Shown: positions 45,201 to 53,616 of the stretch, piece after piece
Position numbering within the stretch: the stretch's first letter is position 1
Layout of the letters: each line of letters starts with the position of its first letter
Origin: an uncultured Bacteroidales bacterium
GTDB lineage: Bacteria > Bacteroidota > Bacteroidia > Bacteroidales > SZUA-534
Direction of reading: 5' to 3'
DNA: 64,000 nt
NCBI GenBank assembly: GCA_902790595.1
Contig: CADASL010000003.1
Location: 62,001 to 126,000, forward strand
Position numbers and translations under genes: made by a program
The notes under the pieces: generated by a model
The model's database searches: none
Seen by the model: only the letters and a program-made list of their open reading frames with translations
Told to the model about the DNA's origin: nothing

Positions 45201-47068
45201 ACATTACTGCCCATAGTGACAGACTTCACCCTGTTGTTTCCTTTAAATACATTAGAACCAATTTTTGTTACCGTACTTGGAATTGTAACATTTCCGCCAT
45301 CGCCAATATATTGCAAAATGTGTGTCTTTATATCATTACCATAAACATAATCTCCATCTACAATGCCGTTAACCGAAAGCGCTCCCCAAGGACTGCCTGT
45401 TGCACCGCCGGAGTATACAATGTTTTTCACCATAAAAAAAGCATTTGTGCCGATAGTATCAACAGATAATGGAATGCTTACTGAAGTTAAGTTGGTGCCA
45501 TCGAACGCTTGGTCGTCAATTCTTTTAACAGAATTAGGAATGTTTACTGACGTTAAATTGGCACAATATTCGAACGCATAAGCTCCGATATAAGTGACAC
45601 TATTGCCTATAGTTACTGATGAAAGTTTGTCGCAATGTTCAAACGCTCCGCTACCAATGCGTGTTACTGAATTAGGTATTGTTACAGAGGTCAAACTGTC
45701 GCAATTGTAGAATGCTAAAATACCAATGTTTTTGACAGACTCGGGAATGGTGATTGATTCTAAGCAGTGATAGTCGTTGAAGGCATAGTCGCGAATACTT
45801 GTTACTGAGTTGGGAATGGTTACGTTAGTACTGTTTCCGATATATGCGGTGAGTTGTTTTTTCTCGGTATCAGCATAGATAAAATCGCCGTCAATATTTC
45901 CGTTGACGGTGAGTGCCCCCCAAGGGCAGCCAGTGGCACTGCCAGAATATACAATATTCTTCACCCGGCCGAAAGCAAAAACACTAATGTCTGTTACTGA
46001 ATTTGGAATAGTTACAGATGTTGCCGAACAATATTCAAAAGCTCCTTCCCCGATGCTTGTGACCTTATCGCCTATGGCAATGGATTTCAGGTTATTGCAA
46101 TATCCAAACGCATAATCACCGATGCTCGTTACTGAATTGGGTATGGTAACTGATGTCAATAGTGTTGCTTGCCAAAATGTATATTTGCCAATAGTTTTAA
46201 TGCCGTCAGGAATAACCAAGTCAGTTACCTCTTCGCCATCAATGTATAAATGATGGGCATAATGTAATCCATTAGAAGCCCAATTGCCAAATTTTATTCC
46301 ACACATACTTTCAATGCTTCTATACTCAACTTTTTCCATTTTCCAAGATGAAAACACATCACTACCTATGTTTTTAACTGTGCTTGGGATTTTTATCGAA
46401 GTTAAATTGGAGCAATTATAAAATGCGTGGTGGTTGATGTCTGTAACTCCTTCGGGTATTATTATCGAATTCACGTTGTTGGAAAAAGCATATTTGTCAA
46501 TACTCGTCACAGAATTTGGAATAACAACATCGCCTCCCTCGCCCGTATATTTGATTAGATTTTTTTTGTCCGAATCAGAATAGACAAAATCGCCATCTTC
46601 TACGCGAGTTTCATTTTTACGATATGTGATTGTTATATTGAAACCTGAATAAACAGTGGAATTGTTGGATTGGAAAAAGAGCAACAGATTGAAACCTGAA
46701 TTAGCGGCGGTGTAGTCTACTGTCTGTGTGCCGCCTGTCCACGAGGCCAATAATGAGTCGCTTGTTGTGCTACCATCATATAGATACAAGTAGTCGTTAC
46801 TAATTTCCGTATTTAGTGTCCCGCTAATTAGCAGTGTGTCGCCGGCATTCAGCGTCATCAGCAACCCACTTTTACAATTGTTGCTGTAGCTTCCATTCGC
46901 TCCTCCATCATCATAAACCCGGATGGTGTATCCGTTCCGTAGGCTTGAAAAATCAAAAGTGTTTGTTTTTGCCTTCTGAAGCGTGATAGTTCGTGAAACT
47001 GTTTGCGCCTTCGTCTGGGGCGACAGCAGACAGACAAAAGCCCATAGAAATAGAGATAGTTTTCTCAT
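42233..47068 (-). CDS. BspA-like leucine-rich-repeat surface protein
   Basis: 1611 residues from the ATG at 47068, which begins a signal peptide (MRKLSLFLWAFVCLLSPQTK). The frame is open further up to 47275, but that part overlaps a structured leader. A CUB-like domain comes first (YTIRVYDDGGANG, then DYLYLYDGSTTSDSLL). About 1250 residues of LRR_5 repeats follow (SVTIPNSVTSIGDYAFGYCN and many variants). Then come three InlB-B-type repeats (AGYRFVKWSDNNTDNPR), and a C-terminal T9SS-like tail (GVYVVRVGNEAKRVMVNE). It is probably an adhesin displayed by the T9SS. Confidence 0.85.
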   Translation of the reverse strand: MRKLSLFLWAFVCLLSPQTKAQTVSRTITLQKAKTNTFDFSSLRNGYTIRVYDDGGANGSYSNNCKSGLLMTLNAGDTLLISGTLNTEISNDYLYLYDGSTTSDSLLASWTGGTQTVDYTAANSGFNLLLFFQSNNSTVYSGFNITITYRKNETRVEDGDFVYSDSDKKNLIKYTGEGGDVVIPNSVTSIDKYAFSNNVNSIIIPEGVTDINHHAFYNCSNLTSIKIPSTVKNIGSDVFSSWKMEKVEYRSIESMCGIKFGNWASNGLHYAHHLYIDGEEVTDLVIPDGIKTIGKYTFWQATLLTSVTIPNSVTSIGDYAFGYCNNLKSIAIGDKVTSIGEGAFEYCSATSVTIPNSVTDISVFAFGRVKNIVYSGSATGCPWGALTVNGNIDGDFIYADTEKKQLTAYIGNSTNVTIPNSVTSIRDYAFNDYHCLESITIPESVKNIGILAFYNCDSLTSVTIPNSVTRIGSGAFEHCDKLSSVTIGNSVTYIGAYAFEYCANLTSVNIPNSVKRIDDQAFDGTNLTSVSIPLSVDTIGTNAFFMVKNIVYSGGATGSPWGALSVNGIVDGDYVYGNDIKTHILQYIGDGGNVTIPSTVTKIGSNVFKGNNRVKSVTMGSNVQEIDSGAFQDCDSLTSVTIGSSVWGIGDNAFYDCDRLSSVIIPNSVVYLGTQVFYDCDSLKSVNIGNGLISIGNSVFYSCDKLEQVSIGTMLRSISDNAFSNCNNLKYNEYGNAKYWGNAENPYMLLVNAKSSGITSCTINANCNYINQSAFYNCDSLTTINIPHSVTTIGEKAFYSCDGLRDVNIPNSVSIINSQAFNNRNIFFYCEASSKPSGWYTYSSYNSSNWDSSLGTCCWGASFGKDCLAYYITGQDSVDVVKYMNNDTAIVIPSTVTYSGTTYKVTGIKELAFEDCNNLKTITIPNTVARIAALAFVEANKLETINVDAANANYTSVDGVLFNKDKTTLVCYPASNNKNVDYTVPSTVTSIESGAFYKCNTLNSIYIPYNVTNVGYYAISAKIIYCEPFFRPAGWNNYWRYSGDYYWSTRRTGDLIYTITEVDDDEFVAKLRAYTGDGGTVVIPTQITVREVAYEETDYSVIDVSTESKATYPVVSIESEVFRNCEGLTSVSIGESVTEINSSAFSNCTGLTSAYIGSSVKSISGYAFYNCSSLKTVTIPASVTFINTNAFNKCDSITTLVTNSNAIGSVFSNKSLLTTVSIGDSVTTIPDNAFKNCTALSSISIPNSVKSIGESAFENCIELSSITIPKGVTSIGASAFKDCINLEIYCQAKVKYSGWDDNWNISECPVHMGANLFVVKATSNNAEWGTVTGSGNYMAGNEVRLMATASAGYRFVKWSDNNTDNPRVEIVDSDLTLSAVFEKVASATKFTVVGIANNAAFGSVTGTATYNYGDTATLAATANAGYRFVKWNDDNIANPRKVVVTDHLNLTAIFEVDNSTPASFMIVVVANNAAYGTTTGTAVYEAGTEAIISAVAAAGCYFAKWSDGNTDNPRKITVSSDLTITAIFAKDGEKPEDPGTAVEDEVAVAVNIYAYRNTIVVENADAEILVYNAMGRLVATSSDENAEIRVNGSGVYVVRVGNEAKRVMVNE

Positions 47069-47176
47069 CGTTTGATACACTGAATCTGTGTCGTGCGCAA
47101 CTTTTTGGTTAACATAGTTTGTGCTTGCGACTCCCCAGCCAAGACAATGAAAAAATAAAGCTACAGTAAAATACAT

Positions 47177-47263
47177 AAAAAAACGTGGGAATCTTGTTAC
47201 TCGCTCCCACATCTCAAGGCCTTCGCATTGCCCGCTATCGTAAGATTGAGCAACGCGAAAGCC
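47177..47263 (-). promoter_or_regulatory. Structured leader of the BspA-like gene: long hairpin plus terminator
   Basis: On the minus strand a 16-bp hairpin (arms 47263-47248 and 47233-47218, with G-U pairs, 14-base loop) is followed by GTGGGA (47210-47205) pairing with TCCCAC (47190-47185) and seven T (47183-47177), about 110 bases before the start codon. This looks like an attenuator or a small RNA with its terminator. The rest of 47264-47616 shows no gene. Confidence 0.5.
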
Positions 47264-47616
47264 ACGTTTGGCCATATAAAAGGCATAACATCTTTAAAAA
47301 GGTGCTATGATTCTATATACACCAAAACAGGCGTTCACAATTGCTTTCTCTTGACGACAGATTCAAAAGTTGCGAAGTTTTGAGATGTCAAGGAAAACGT
47401 TAGCAAACGTCTTTCTATATATCACTCAACATTTTGTCTTTTGCAAGAGCAAAACTATGAGCATCACAAAAGTATAAATGTTAATCGGAATGTAAAAATG
47501 TTTTTTAGGAGAGGCGCGATTCTTTCATTTATTTAAATTGTATCGCCGATTCAAGACGAATTGAAACAATTTGAATTTTCAACAAAAACATACTCTTAGT
47601 AAAATCCCGCCCTGCC

Positions 47617-48360
47617 CTATTGCATCTGCATAATCGCCAGCAGCTCATCCTTCTTGCGGCGCGAGACCTCAACCGTTGAGCCGTCGGCCATCACAACGCT
47701 GCCACCGTCGCCGTTGATGTACTGGTCAACGTAACGCGCGTTTATCAGGTGCGACTTGTGAACGCGCAGAAACTTGCGGTCGGCAAAAAGCTCCTCGTAC
47801 ATCTTCAGGCTCTTTGTAACAAGCAGATGGCGGCCATCGGTCAGATGGAACATTGTGTAGTTGCCGTCCGACTCGCACCGTATAATGTCATCAACATTGA
47901 CAAAAACTATGGCGCTGCCCGACGGCAGACCTATCTTCTTGAAACTGTTGATGTTGGTGAGCAGCTCCTCAATGCGGACGTCTTTGACCTTGCTTCGCGA
48001 CTCAATGTCGTCCTTAACCTTCTCAACCGCCTCAACAAAGGCGTCGGGGTCGAGGGGTTTGAGCAGATAGTCTGATGCACTGTACTTGATGGCTTTGAGC
48101 GCGAACTGGTCGAACGAGGTCACAAAAATCACCTTGAACGCCCTTTCGGTAACTTTCTCCAAAAGGTTGAAACCGGTGCCGTCCTGCATCTGAATGTCGA
48201 GAAAAACAATGTCGGGGTGCCGCTCGTTGATAACTGCAACGCCGTTTTTCACCGAGTCGGCCTCGCCGCACACCTCAATATAGGGGCAGTAACGCGCAAT
48301 ATACTGCTTGATAATGCCACGGCCCTGCTCCTCGTCGTCAACCACAACTACTCTAATCAT
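47617..48360 (-). CDS. LytTR-family response regulator
   Basis: 247 residues from ATG 48360; the frame is open upstream to 48420 but that adds only a polar stretch. Receiver domain with Asp8-Asp9, phospho-acceptor Asp55 (IVFLDIQM) and Lys101 (DYLLKPLD); then a LytTR DNA-binding domain (VNVDDIIRCESDGNYTMFHL, FLRVHKSHLINARYVDQYI, VEVSRRKKDELL). It should bind direct repeats near promoters when phosphorylated. No histidine kinase of the usual LytS type lies next to it. Its target genes are unknown; the neighbouring BspA-like gene is one candidate. Confidence 0.9.
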   Translation of the reverse strand: MIRVVVVDDEEQGRGIIKQYIARYCPYIEVCGEADSVKNGVAVINERHPDIVFLDIQMQDGTGFNLLEKVTERAFKVIFVTSFDQFALKAIKYSASDYLLKPLDPDAFVEAVEKVKDDIESRSKVKDVRIEELLTNINSFKKIGLPSGSAIVFVNVDDIIRCESDGNYTMFHLTDGRHLLVTKSLKMYEELFADRKFLRVHKSHLINARYVDQYINGDGGSVVMADGSTVEVSRRKKDELLAIMQMQ

Positions 48361-48481
48361 CAGCTCTTTACGTTTTAGTTCGATGTCATCGCCGGCGCGA
48401 ATCGGGTTGAATGGCGACACGGCTCTGACACAAAATTTTCATAAAAATAGAAAAAACGGCTGAAAATCCAAACGCCGGCGG

Positions 48482-49120
48482 CTATTGCTTTTCGTCGCTG
48501 CCCACGGCCTTGCGGTAGAACTGCCGGCAGAGCTCCTTGCTGATGGGGTGCTCCTCAACAACGTGCGTTTTCAGGTCGCAGACGTAGAGTTTGTCGGTTT
48601 GGGCAATGTGCAGTTTCGAGTAGCGAATGGCGTTAGAGTCCTGAAGCTCAGTCATATAATAAACCGTGAGCTGCACCTCGTGGCGCGACAGATTGTCTTT
48701 TGTGAAGATGAAGAGCTCAAACTGGTCGAACGAGCCGTAGAAACCGTCGGCAACCTTGTGCACCTTGCTCTTGATAATCCGCTTCAGCGGCAACGCCAGC
48801 GACCAGTAGCGTTTCTCCAGCTCGCCCATATACTGCCCGTAATCGAGGCCGTAGGAGTAGCCATAGAGGCGGATGTCCTGCAAATCGGACTCGCTGACGC
48901 AGAAAATCTCCTTTCCGGCCAGCTCGTTCACCAGCAGCTCGGCCTCGGTGCGGTTCTCCTTCATCGAGCGCGTGACCTCAATGCCCAGGCTATGCCCGAC
49001 ATCCTGCAAATCGGGCCTGTCGGAGTTGACAAGATGGTCGTACTTCGCGCCAAGCACGGTCTGCAGCGCAATCATCGCGTAGCGCTCAAAAAAAGTGGTA
49101 TCGAATTTCGGTTCAATCAT
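48482..49120 (-). CDS. Unknown protein, possibly PD-(D/E)XK-like
   Basis: 212 residues from ATG 49120 (MIEPKFDTTFFERYAMIALQ). The segment DRPDLQDVGHSLGIEVTRSM resembles a degenerate PD-(D/E)XK core, with Asp37, Glu48 and Thr50 in place of Lys. Strands around FDQFELFIFTKDN fit a mixed alpha/beta fold. No signal peptide. I do not recognise the family with confidence. It is divergent from the PorE-like gene, with a 35-base palindrome between them. Confidence 0.5.
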   Translation of the reverse strand: MIEPKFDTTFFERYAMIALQTVLGAKYDHLVNSDRPDLQDVGHSLGIEVTRSMKENRTEAELLVNELAGKEIFCVSESDLQDIRLYGYSYGLDYGQYMGELEKRYWSLALPLKRIIKSKVHKVADGFYGSFDQFELFIFTKDNLSRHEVQLTVYYMTELQDSNAIRYSKLHIAQTDKLYVCDLKTHVVEEHPISKELCRQFYRKAVGSDEKQ

Positions 49121-49206
49121 TCTGTGCTTCCGGCAAAATGTGAGTTTCAAATATAACGCATTTTGCGAAGAATGGGCGGAAATGTTATTATAAAGCGGAA
49201 TTGGCT

Positions 49207-49241
49207 GGTTCACCACTTGGTGGTCCACCAGTTGGTGAACC
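49207..49241. repeat. 35-base near-perfect palindrome between divergent genes
   Basis: GGTTCACCA (49207-49215) pairs with TGGTGAACC (49233-49241), and the inner TGGTGG with CCACCA; only one pair is mismatched and one is G-T. It lies in the 396-base gap between 49121 and 49516, which holds no gene. Possible operator or terminator. Confidence 0.65.
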
Positions 49242-49439
49242 TTCATTTTCTAATTGTATTTTAACTATTTACAACACAAGGCACCACTTCCGAAATAGCC
49301 ATTTTCGAAACGGCGGTTTCGGAGAAATCAGATGTGTGTGATTCTCCAAAGAACAATGGCTACGGCCAACACAAACTGCTTGAAAAACCGCACTAAATCG
49401 CCCCCAACGCTAATTTTTTGCGCTAAATGGAAGCGCGGG

Positions 49440-49470
49440 TTTCGGACGTGAACAAAAATCCTTATTTTCG
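49440..49470 (+). promoter_or_regulatory. Promoter of the PorE-like gene
   Basis: TTTC (49440-49443), 19 bases, then TATTTTCG (49463-49470); each element is one base from consensus, with the standard spacing. It supports the start at 49517 over the upstream ATG at 49427. Confidence 0.5.
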
Positions 49471-49516
49471 CAAGTTTAAAAGAACTGACATTCCGCACTT
49501 TATTCATACGAAAAAG

Positions 49517-51499
49517 ATGAAGAAGTTTTTTGCATTAACAATCGCCGCGCTCGCCGTTATGCCGGCCATCGCCCAGCGAAACGTGACACTGAAGGCCGAC
49601 AAGGCGTTTGAGGCCGGCAAGTATTTCGACGCCATCGATGAGTACAAATACGCCTACGCGAAGGCCAAAGACAAAGACAAGAAAAACGACATAATGTTTA
49701 TGGTGGCCGAGTGCTACCGTATGGTGCAGAACAGCCGTCAGGCCGAAATATGGTACCGCAAGGTCATCAAGAAAAACTACAGCAACCCGCTGGCAACGCT
49801 CTACCTTGCCGACGCCATCCGCGCCCAGGGCCAGTATGAGGAGGCAATGAAGGAGTACCAGAACTACGCCAAGCTTGCCCCGTCGGACGACCGCGGACCG
49901 GCAGGCGTTGAGTCGTGCGCGGCAGCCATTGAGTGGATGGGGCAGCCCACCCGCTACAAGATTGAGAATATGCACTATTTCAACTCGAAGTTCAGCGATT
50001 TCGGCATCGCTTACGCGAAAGACGACTACAGTATGGTTATTTTCACGTCGTCGCGCGAAGGCTGCACAGGCGGCAAAATCAGCGGCGTGACGGGCGAATA
50101 CTACTGCGACCTGTTCCGCTCGCGTGTTGACCGCAAGGGAAAATGGTCGGAACCGGCGCCGCTTGAGGAGGTAATCAACACCGCGTTCGAAGAGGGAATG
50201 CCCAGCACCAACAAAAAGTGCAACACTCTGTATTTCACCAGCTTCCGCGAAGACAAAAACAAGAATATGGTCTGCAAGATTTTCAGCTCGGCAAAAGAGA
50301 ACGCCGAATGGGGCGAGCCCAAAGAGCTGAATCTGGCACCCGACACGGTGGCTGTGGGGCACCCGGCCATCAGCGGCGATGAGCTGACTCTGGTTTTTGT
50401 GTCGGAGATGGCAGGCGGCTACGGCGGCAAAGACCTCTGGAAAGCCACCCGCGCCAGCAAGTCGGCCGATTGGGGCAAACCGGTGAATATGGGCCCGGCC
50501 ATCAACACCGAGGGCGACGAGATGTTCCCGTTCATCCACGCCGACGGCACGCTCTACTTCTCGTCGAACGGCCATCCGGGAATGGGCGGACTCGACATTT
50601 TCGCGGCAAGCGAGACCAACTCTGGCTGGAAAGTCGAGAATATGAAATACCCCATCAACAGCTCGTCGGACGACTTCGGCATCTGCATCGAGGCCGAAAT
50701 GGAGCGCGGCTACTTCTGCTCGAACCGCCCCGGCGGCAAGGGCTCCGACGATATTTACCAGTTCTCACTTCCGCCGATTGAGTTCACACTGACCGGCGTT
50801 GTGCGCAACGGCAAAACCGACGCCATAATTGCCGGAGCCGAGGTGAACCTGATTGGTAGCGACGGAACCAACATCACCGCCAAAACCGAGACCGACGGCT
50901 CATACAACTTCAATCTGGCGCCGAACGCCGATTACCGCATTGTGGTTAAGCGCGGCGGCTTCCTAAACTCGAAGGACAAAACATCGACCAAAGGCCTGAC
51001 CGACAGCGAGCAGCTGAAGGTGAACATCGACCTTCAGCCCGACGACCGCCGTATGGACCTTGACGGAATTGAATACGAGTTCAACAGCGCCAAACTGAAA
51101 CCGTCGTCGATTGCCGGACTTGAGGTGCTTGTGGGCATCCTGAACGACAACTCCAACATCACCATCGAGATTGGTTCGCACGCCGACTATCGCGGAAGCG
51201 ACGACGCAAACTTGAAATTGTCAGAAGCCCGCGCCAAATCGGTTGTCGACTTCCTGACCACTTACGGTATCGACCGCGAGCGTCTGACATCGCACGGCTA
51301 CGGCGAGACAATGCCGAAAGATGTTGACAAGAAGATGGCCGAGAAATACGGCTTCCTGAAGGAGGGCGACGTGCTGACCGAAGCGTTCATCAAGCGCCTG
51401 ACCCCCGAGCAGCAGGAAATCTGCAACCAGATCAACCGCCGTACCGACTTTGTTGTCACCGGCCGCGATTACGTTCCAAAGGTGCGCAAACGCAGGTAA
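49517..51499 (+). CDS. PorE-like protein: TPR, beta-propeller, CRD and OmpA domains
   Basis: 660 residues from ATG 49517. A signal peptide (MKKFFALTIAALAVMPAIAQ) is followed by TPR-type helices (FEAGKYFDAIDEYKYAYAKA), a PD40/WD40-like propeller (repeats such as MPSTNKKCNTLYFTSFRED, GKDLWKATRAS, MFPFIHADGTLYFSSNGHPG), a carboxypeptidase-regulatory-like domain (LTGVVRNGKTDAIIAGAEVN) and a C-terminal OmpA domain (IEIGSHADYRGSDDANLKLS, EARAKSVVDFL). This order and length match PorE of Porphyromonas, a peptidoglycan-linked T9SS part. Similar paralogues exist in Bacteroidetes, so I do not assign the symbol. Confidence 0.75.
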   Translation: MKKFFALTIAALAVMPAIAQRNVTLKADKAFEAGKYFDAIDEYKYAYAKAKDKDKKNDIMFMVAECYRMVQNSRQAEIWYRKVIKKNYSNPLATLYLADAIRAQGQYEEAMKEYQNYAKLAPSDDRGPAGVESCAAAIEWMGQPTRYKIENMHYFNSKFSDFGIAYAKDDYSMVIFTSSREGCTGGKISGVTGEYYCDLFRSRVDRKGKWSEPAPLEEVINTAFEEGMPSTNKKCNTLYFTSFREDKNKNMVCKIFSSAKENAEWGEPKELNLAPDTVAVGHPAISGDELTLVFVSEMAGGYGGKDLWKATRASKSADWGKPVNMGPAINTEGDEMFPFIHADGTLYFSSNGHPGMGGLDIFAASETNSGWKVENMKYPINSSSDDFGICIEAEMERGYFCSNRPGGKGSDDIYQFSLPPIEFTLTGVVRNGKTDAIIAGAEVNLIGSDGTNITAKTETDGSYNFNLAPNADYRIVVKRGGFLNSKDKTSTKGLTDSEQLKVNIDLQPDDRRMDLDGIEYEFNSAKLKPSSIAGLEVLVGILNDNSNITIEIGSHADYRGSDDANLKLSEARAKSVVDFLTTYGIDRERLTSHGYGETMPKDVDKKMAEKYGFLKEGDVLTEAFIKRLTPEQQEICNQINRRTDFVVTGRDYVPKVRKRR

Positions 51500-51609
51500 G
51501 AGAGTAAGGTTCAAAGAGTAAGGTGTAAGGGTTAAAGTGTAAAGTTAATTGCTCACTACTCATTACTCACTGCTCATTACTCATTACACTTTACACATTA
51601 CTCAACAAT

Positions 51610-52449
51610 ATGTCAACAATCAAACTGAACAACGGTGTTGAAATGCCCGCAATGGGCTTTGGCACGTGGGCCATTGCCGACGGCGCGGAAGTTGCCGAGG
51701 CCGTAAAAACAGCCATCGAGTGCGGATTCCGCCACATCGACACAGCATCGTTCTACAAGAACGAAACGGGCGTTGGACGCGGCATTGCCGCCAGCGGCAT
51801 CAATCGCAGCCAACTGTGGGTTACAACAAAGGTTTGGCCAACCGAGACGGGCTACGACAACACCCTGCGCGCCTTCGACGCATCGCTCAATCGTCTGGGG
51901 CTCGATTACCTCGATTTGTACCTGATTCACTGGCCGGCGTCGCCGTCGCACTATACCGACTGGTGCGAGCGCAACCTCGACACCTGGCGCGCCTTTGAGA
52001 AACTCTATGCCGACGGCCGCGTGCGTGCCATTGGCGTGAGCAATTTCCTTGCGAGCCATCTGCAGCCGCTCATCGACAGCTGCACGGTCAAGCCAATGGT
52101 TGACCAGCTCGAAATTCACCCGGGATACACGCAAGCCGATGATGTGAAATTCTGCCAAGCCAACAATATTGTGGTTGAGGCGTGGAGCCCGTTCGGACGC
52201 GGTGCGGCGTTCAAAAGTGCTGAGCTGAAGCAGATTGCCGACCACAACAACTGTTCGGTGGCGCAACTCTGCCTTGCCTGGTGCCGCCAGAAGCAGATTG
52301 TGCCGCTACCCAAGTCGGTAACGCCCGAGCGAGTTAAAGAAAATCTTGAATCAGATGGCCTTAACCTATCTGAAAACGACATTCTTAAAATCGACCAACT
52401 GCCCGAATTCGGATGGTCGGGGCAACATCCCGACAAAGTGACTTTTTAA
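51610..52449 (+). CDS. Aldo/keto reductase
   Basis: 279 residues, a full (beta/alpha)8 AKR. The catalytic tetrad is visible: Asp and Tyr in HIDTASFYKNETGVG, Lys in WVTTKVWP, His in YLIHWPASP. The NADP(H) site is near the C-terminus (VPLPKSVTPERVKENLE). It belongs with the 2,5-diketo-gluconate-reductase-like AKRs that reduce small aldehydes and ketones. The leader (51500-51609) is low-complexity CTCATTAC text flanked by GTGTAAAG and CTTTACAC arms. The next gene starts 3 bases after its stop. Confidence 0.9.
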   Translation: MSTIKLNNGVEMPAMGFGTWAIADGAEVAEAVKTAIECGFRHIDTASFYKNETGVGRGIAASGINRSQLWVTTKVWPTETGYDNTLRAFDASLNRLGLDYLDLYLIHWPASPSHYTDWCERNLDTWRAFEKLYADGRVRAIGVSNFLASHLQPLIDSCTVKPMVDQLEIHPGYTQADDVKFCQANNIVVEAWSPFGRGAAFKSAELKQIADHNNCSVAQLCLAWCRQKQIVPLPKSVTPERVKENLESDGLNLSENDILKIDQLPEFGWSGQHPDKVTF

Positions 52450-52452
52450 CCA

Positions 52453-53556
52453 ATGAACCGTATGTTTGCGATTGTTCCGCTGCTGTTTTTCGCCATCATT
52501 GGTTTGGCCGCCTACTATATGGCCAGCCGCATAGCCTTTGCCACAGGCATTGGCAAGTGGTGGCTTTTCGCAGGCCTTTTTGTATTGGCTTTCTTCGCGA
52601 TTAACTCGATGATGGCCGCCAAAAACTACTATCCGGTGCTTCATCCGGTGGTTGTGGTGCTGTCGGCAATGGTTGGAGTTTTTCTTTATATGCTGTTGGT
52701 TATGTTACTGACAGACATAGTGAATATATTTGCGCATTTCCAACCCAAAACCTTCGGATTGATTGTGGCTGCCGGAACAGTTCTGATTTCGTTGTTCGGC
52801 ATTGTCAACACATCGTGGCCACGACTGAAAACCATTGACATTGAACTGCCGAAACTCACTGAGCCAGTGCGGATTGCGCAACTGTCGGATGTTCATTTGG
52901 GGCATTTCCGCGGACGGCGCAATCTTGAGAAACTAGTCAACATTGTAAACCGCACCGACGCGCAGATGGTGGTCATCACTGGCGATATGTTTGAGAGTTT
53001 CTATAATCTTAAGCCAGAGACACTTGAGCCGCTGAAGAAACTCTCGGTACCCGTCTTTTTTGTGTCGGGCAACCACGATATGTATGTTGATGTGGACAGC
53101 GTGAAGCGGCTGATGCGCGAGGCTGGCGTCAATGTGCTGGAGAACTCTATGACGGAGTGCTGCGGCATTCAAATTGTCGGCCTCGACTATATGCGTCCCG
53201 ATGACCGCACATTCGACCATATGCACGCCGGAGTTGGCCGCGAGACCATCGAGAACACTCTGCCCACAATTGCTTTAGACAGCACTAAGCCGTCGATTCT
53301 GCTGCACCACAACCCTGTGGGCGCCGAATATGCCGAACGGGCTGGCATCGGGCTCTATCTGGCAGGCCACACTCACGGCGGACAGCTCTTCCCGGTCACT
53401 CTCGTGAACGACCGCATTTTCAACTTTAACCGAGGCTTGTATCAACACGGCAGCCTTCAAATCTACACATCGGAAGGTTCGGGCACATTCGGCCCGCCAA
53501 TGCGCGTGGGCACAAAAAGCGAAGTGACACTGATTCGGCTTAAACCGGGAAAATAA
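52453..53556 (+). CDS. Membrane-anchored metallophosphoesterase
   Basis: 367 residues. About four hydrophobic segments lie in the first 125 residues (MFAIVPLLFFAIIGLAAYYM; WWLFAGLFVLAFFAI; VVVVLSAMVGVFLYMLLVML; FGLIVAAGTVLISLFGIV). The phosphoesterase domain follows, with SDVHLGH, GDMFE, SGNHDMY, LHHNP and AGHTHGGQ. This is the YkuE/YaeI-like type, thought to act on membrane-linked phosphates. It probably forms an operon with the aldo/keto reductase 3 bases upstream. Confidence 0.85.
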   Translation: MNRMFAIVPLLFFAIIGLAAYYMASRIAFATGIGKWWLFAGLFVLAFFAINSMMAAKNYYPVLHPVVVVLSAMVGVFLYMLLVMLLTDIVNIFAHFQPKTFGLIVAAGTVLISLFGIVNTSWPRLKTIDIELPKLTEPVRIAQLSDVHLGHFRGRRNLEKLVNIVNRTDAQMVVITGDMFESFYNLKPETLEPLKKLSVPVFFVSGNHDMYVDVDSVKRLMREAGVNVLENSMTECCGIQIVGLDYMRPDDRTFDHMHAGVGRETIENTLPTIALDSTKPSILLHHNPVGAEYAERAGIGLYLAGHTHGGQLFPVTLVNDRIFNFNRGLYQHGSLQIYTSEGSGTFGPPMRVGTKSEVTLIRLKPGK

Positions 53557-53616
53557 CCACGGAACGCACGGAAATCACGGAAGCTATAGCAATGTAGTGA
53601 TGTGGCTCTTTAAGTT

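Noticed and set aside
47069..47275. Extension of the BspA-like protein to an ATG at 47275
   Set aside because: The extra 69 residues come before a perfect signal peptide and overlap a 16-bp hairpin and a terminator.
49535..50575. A 346-codon open frame on the minus strand inside the PorE-like gene
   Set aside because: It is a shadow of a GC-rich gene: the plus frame has a signal peptide and four recognisable domains, while the minus frame has no signal or motif.
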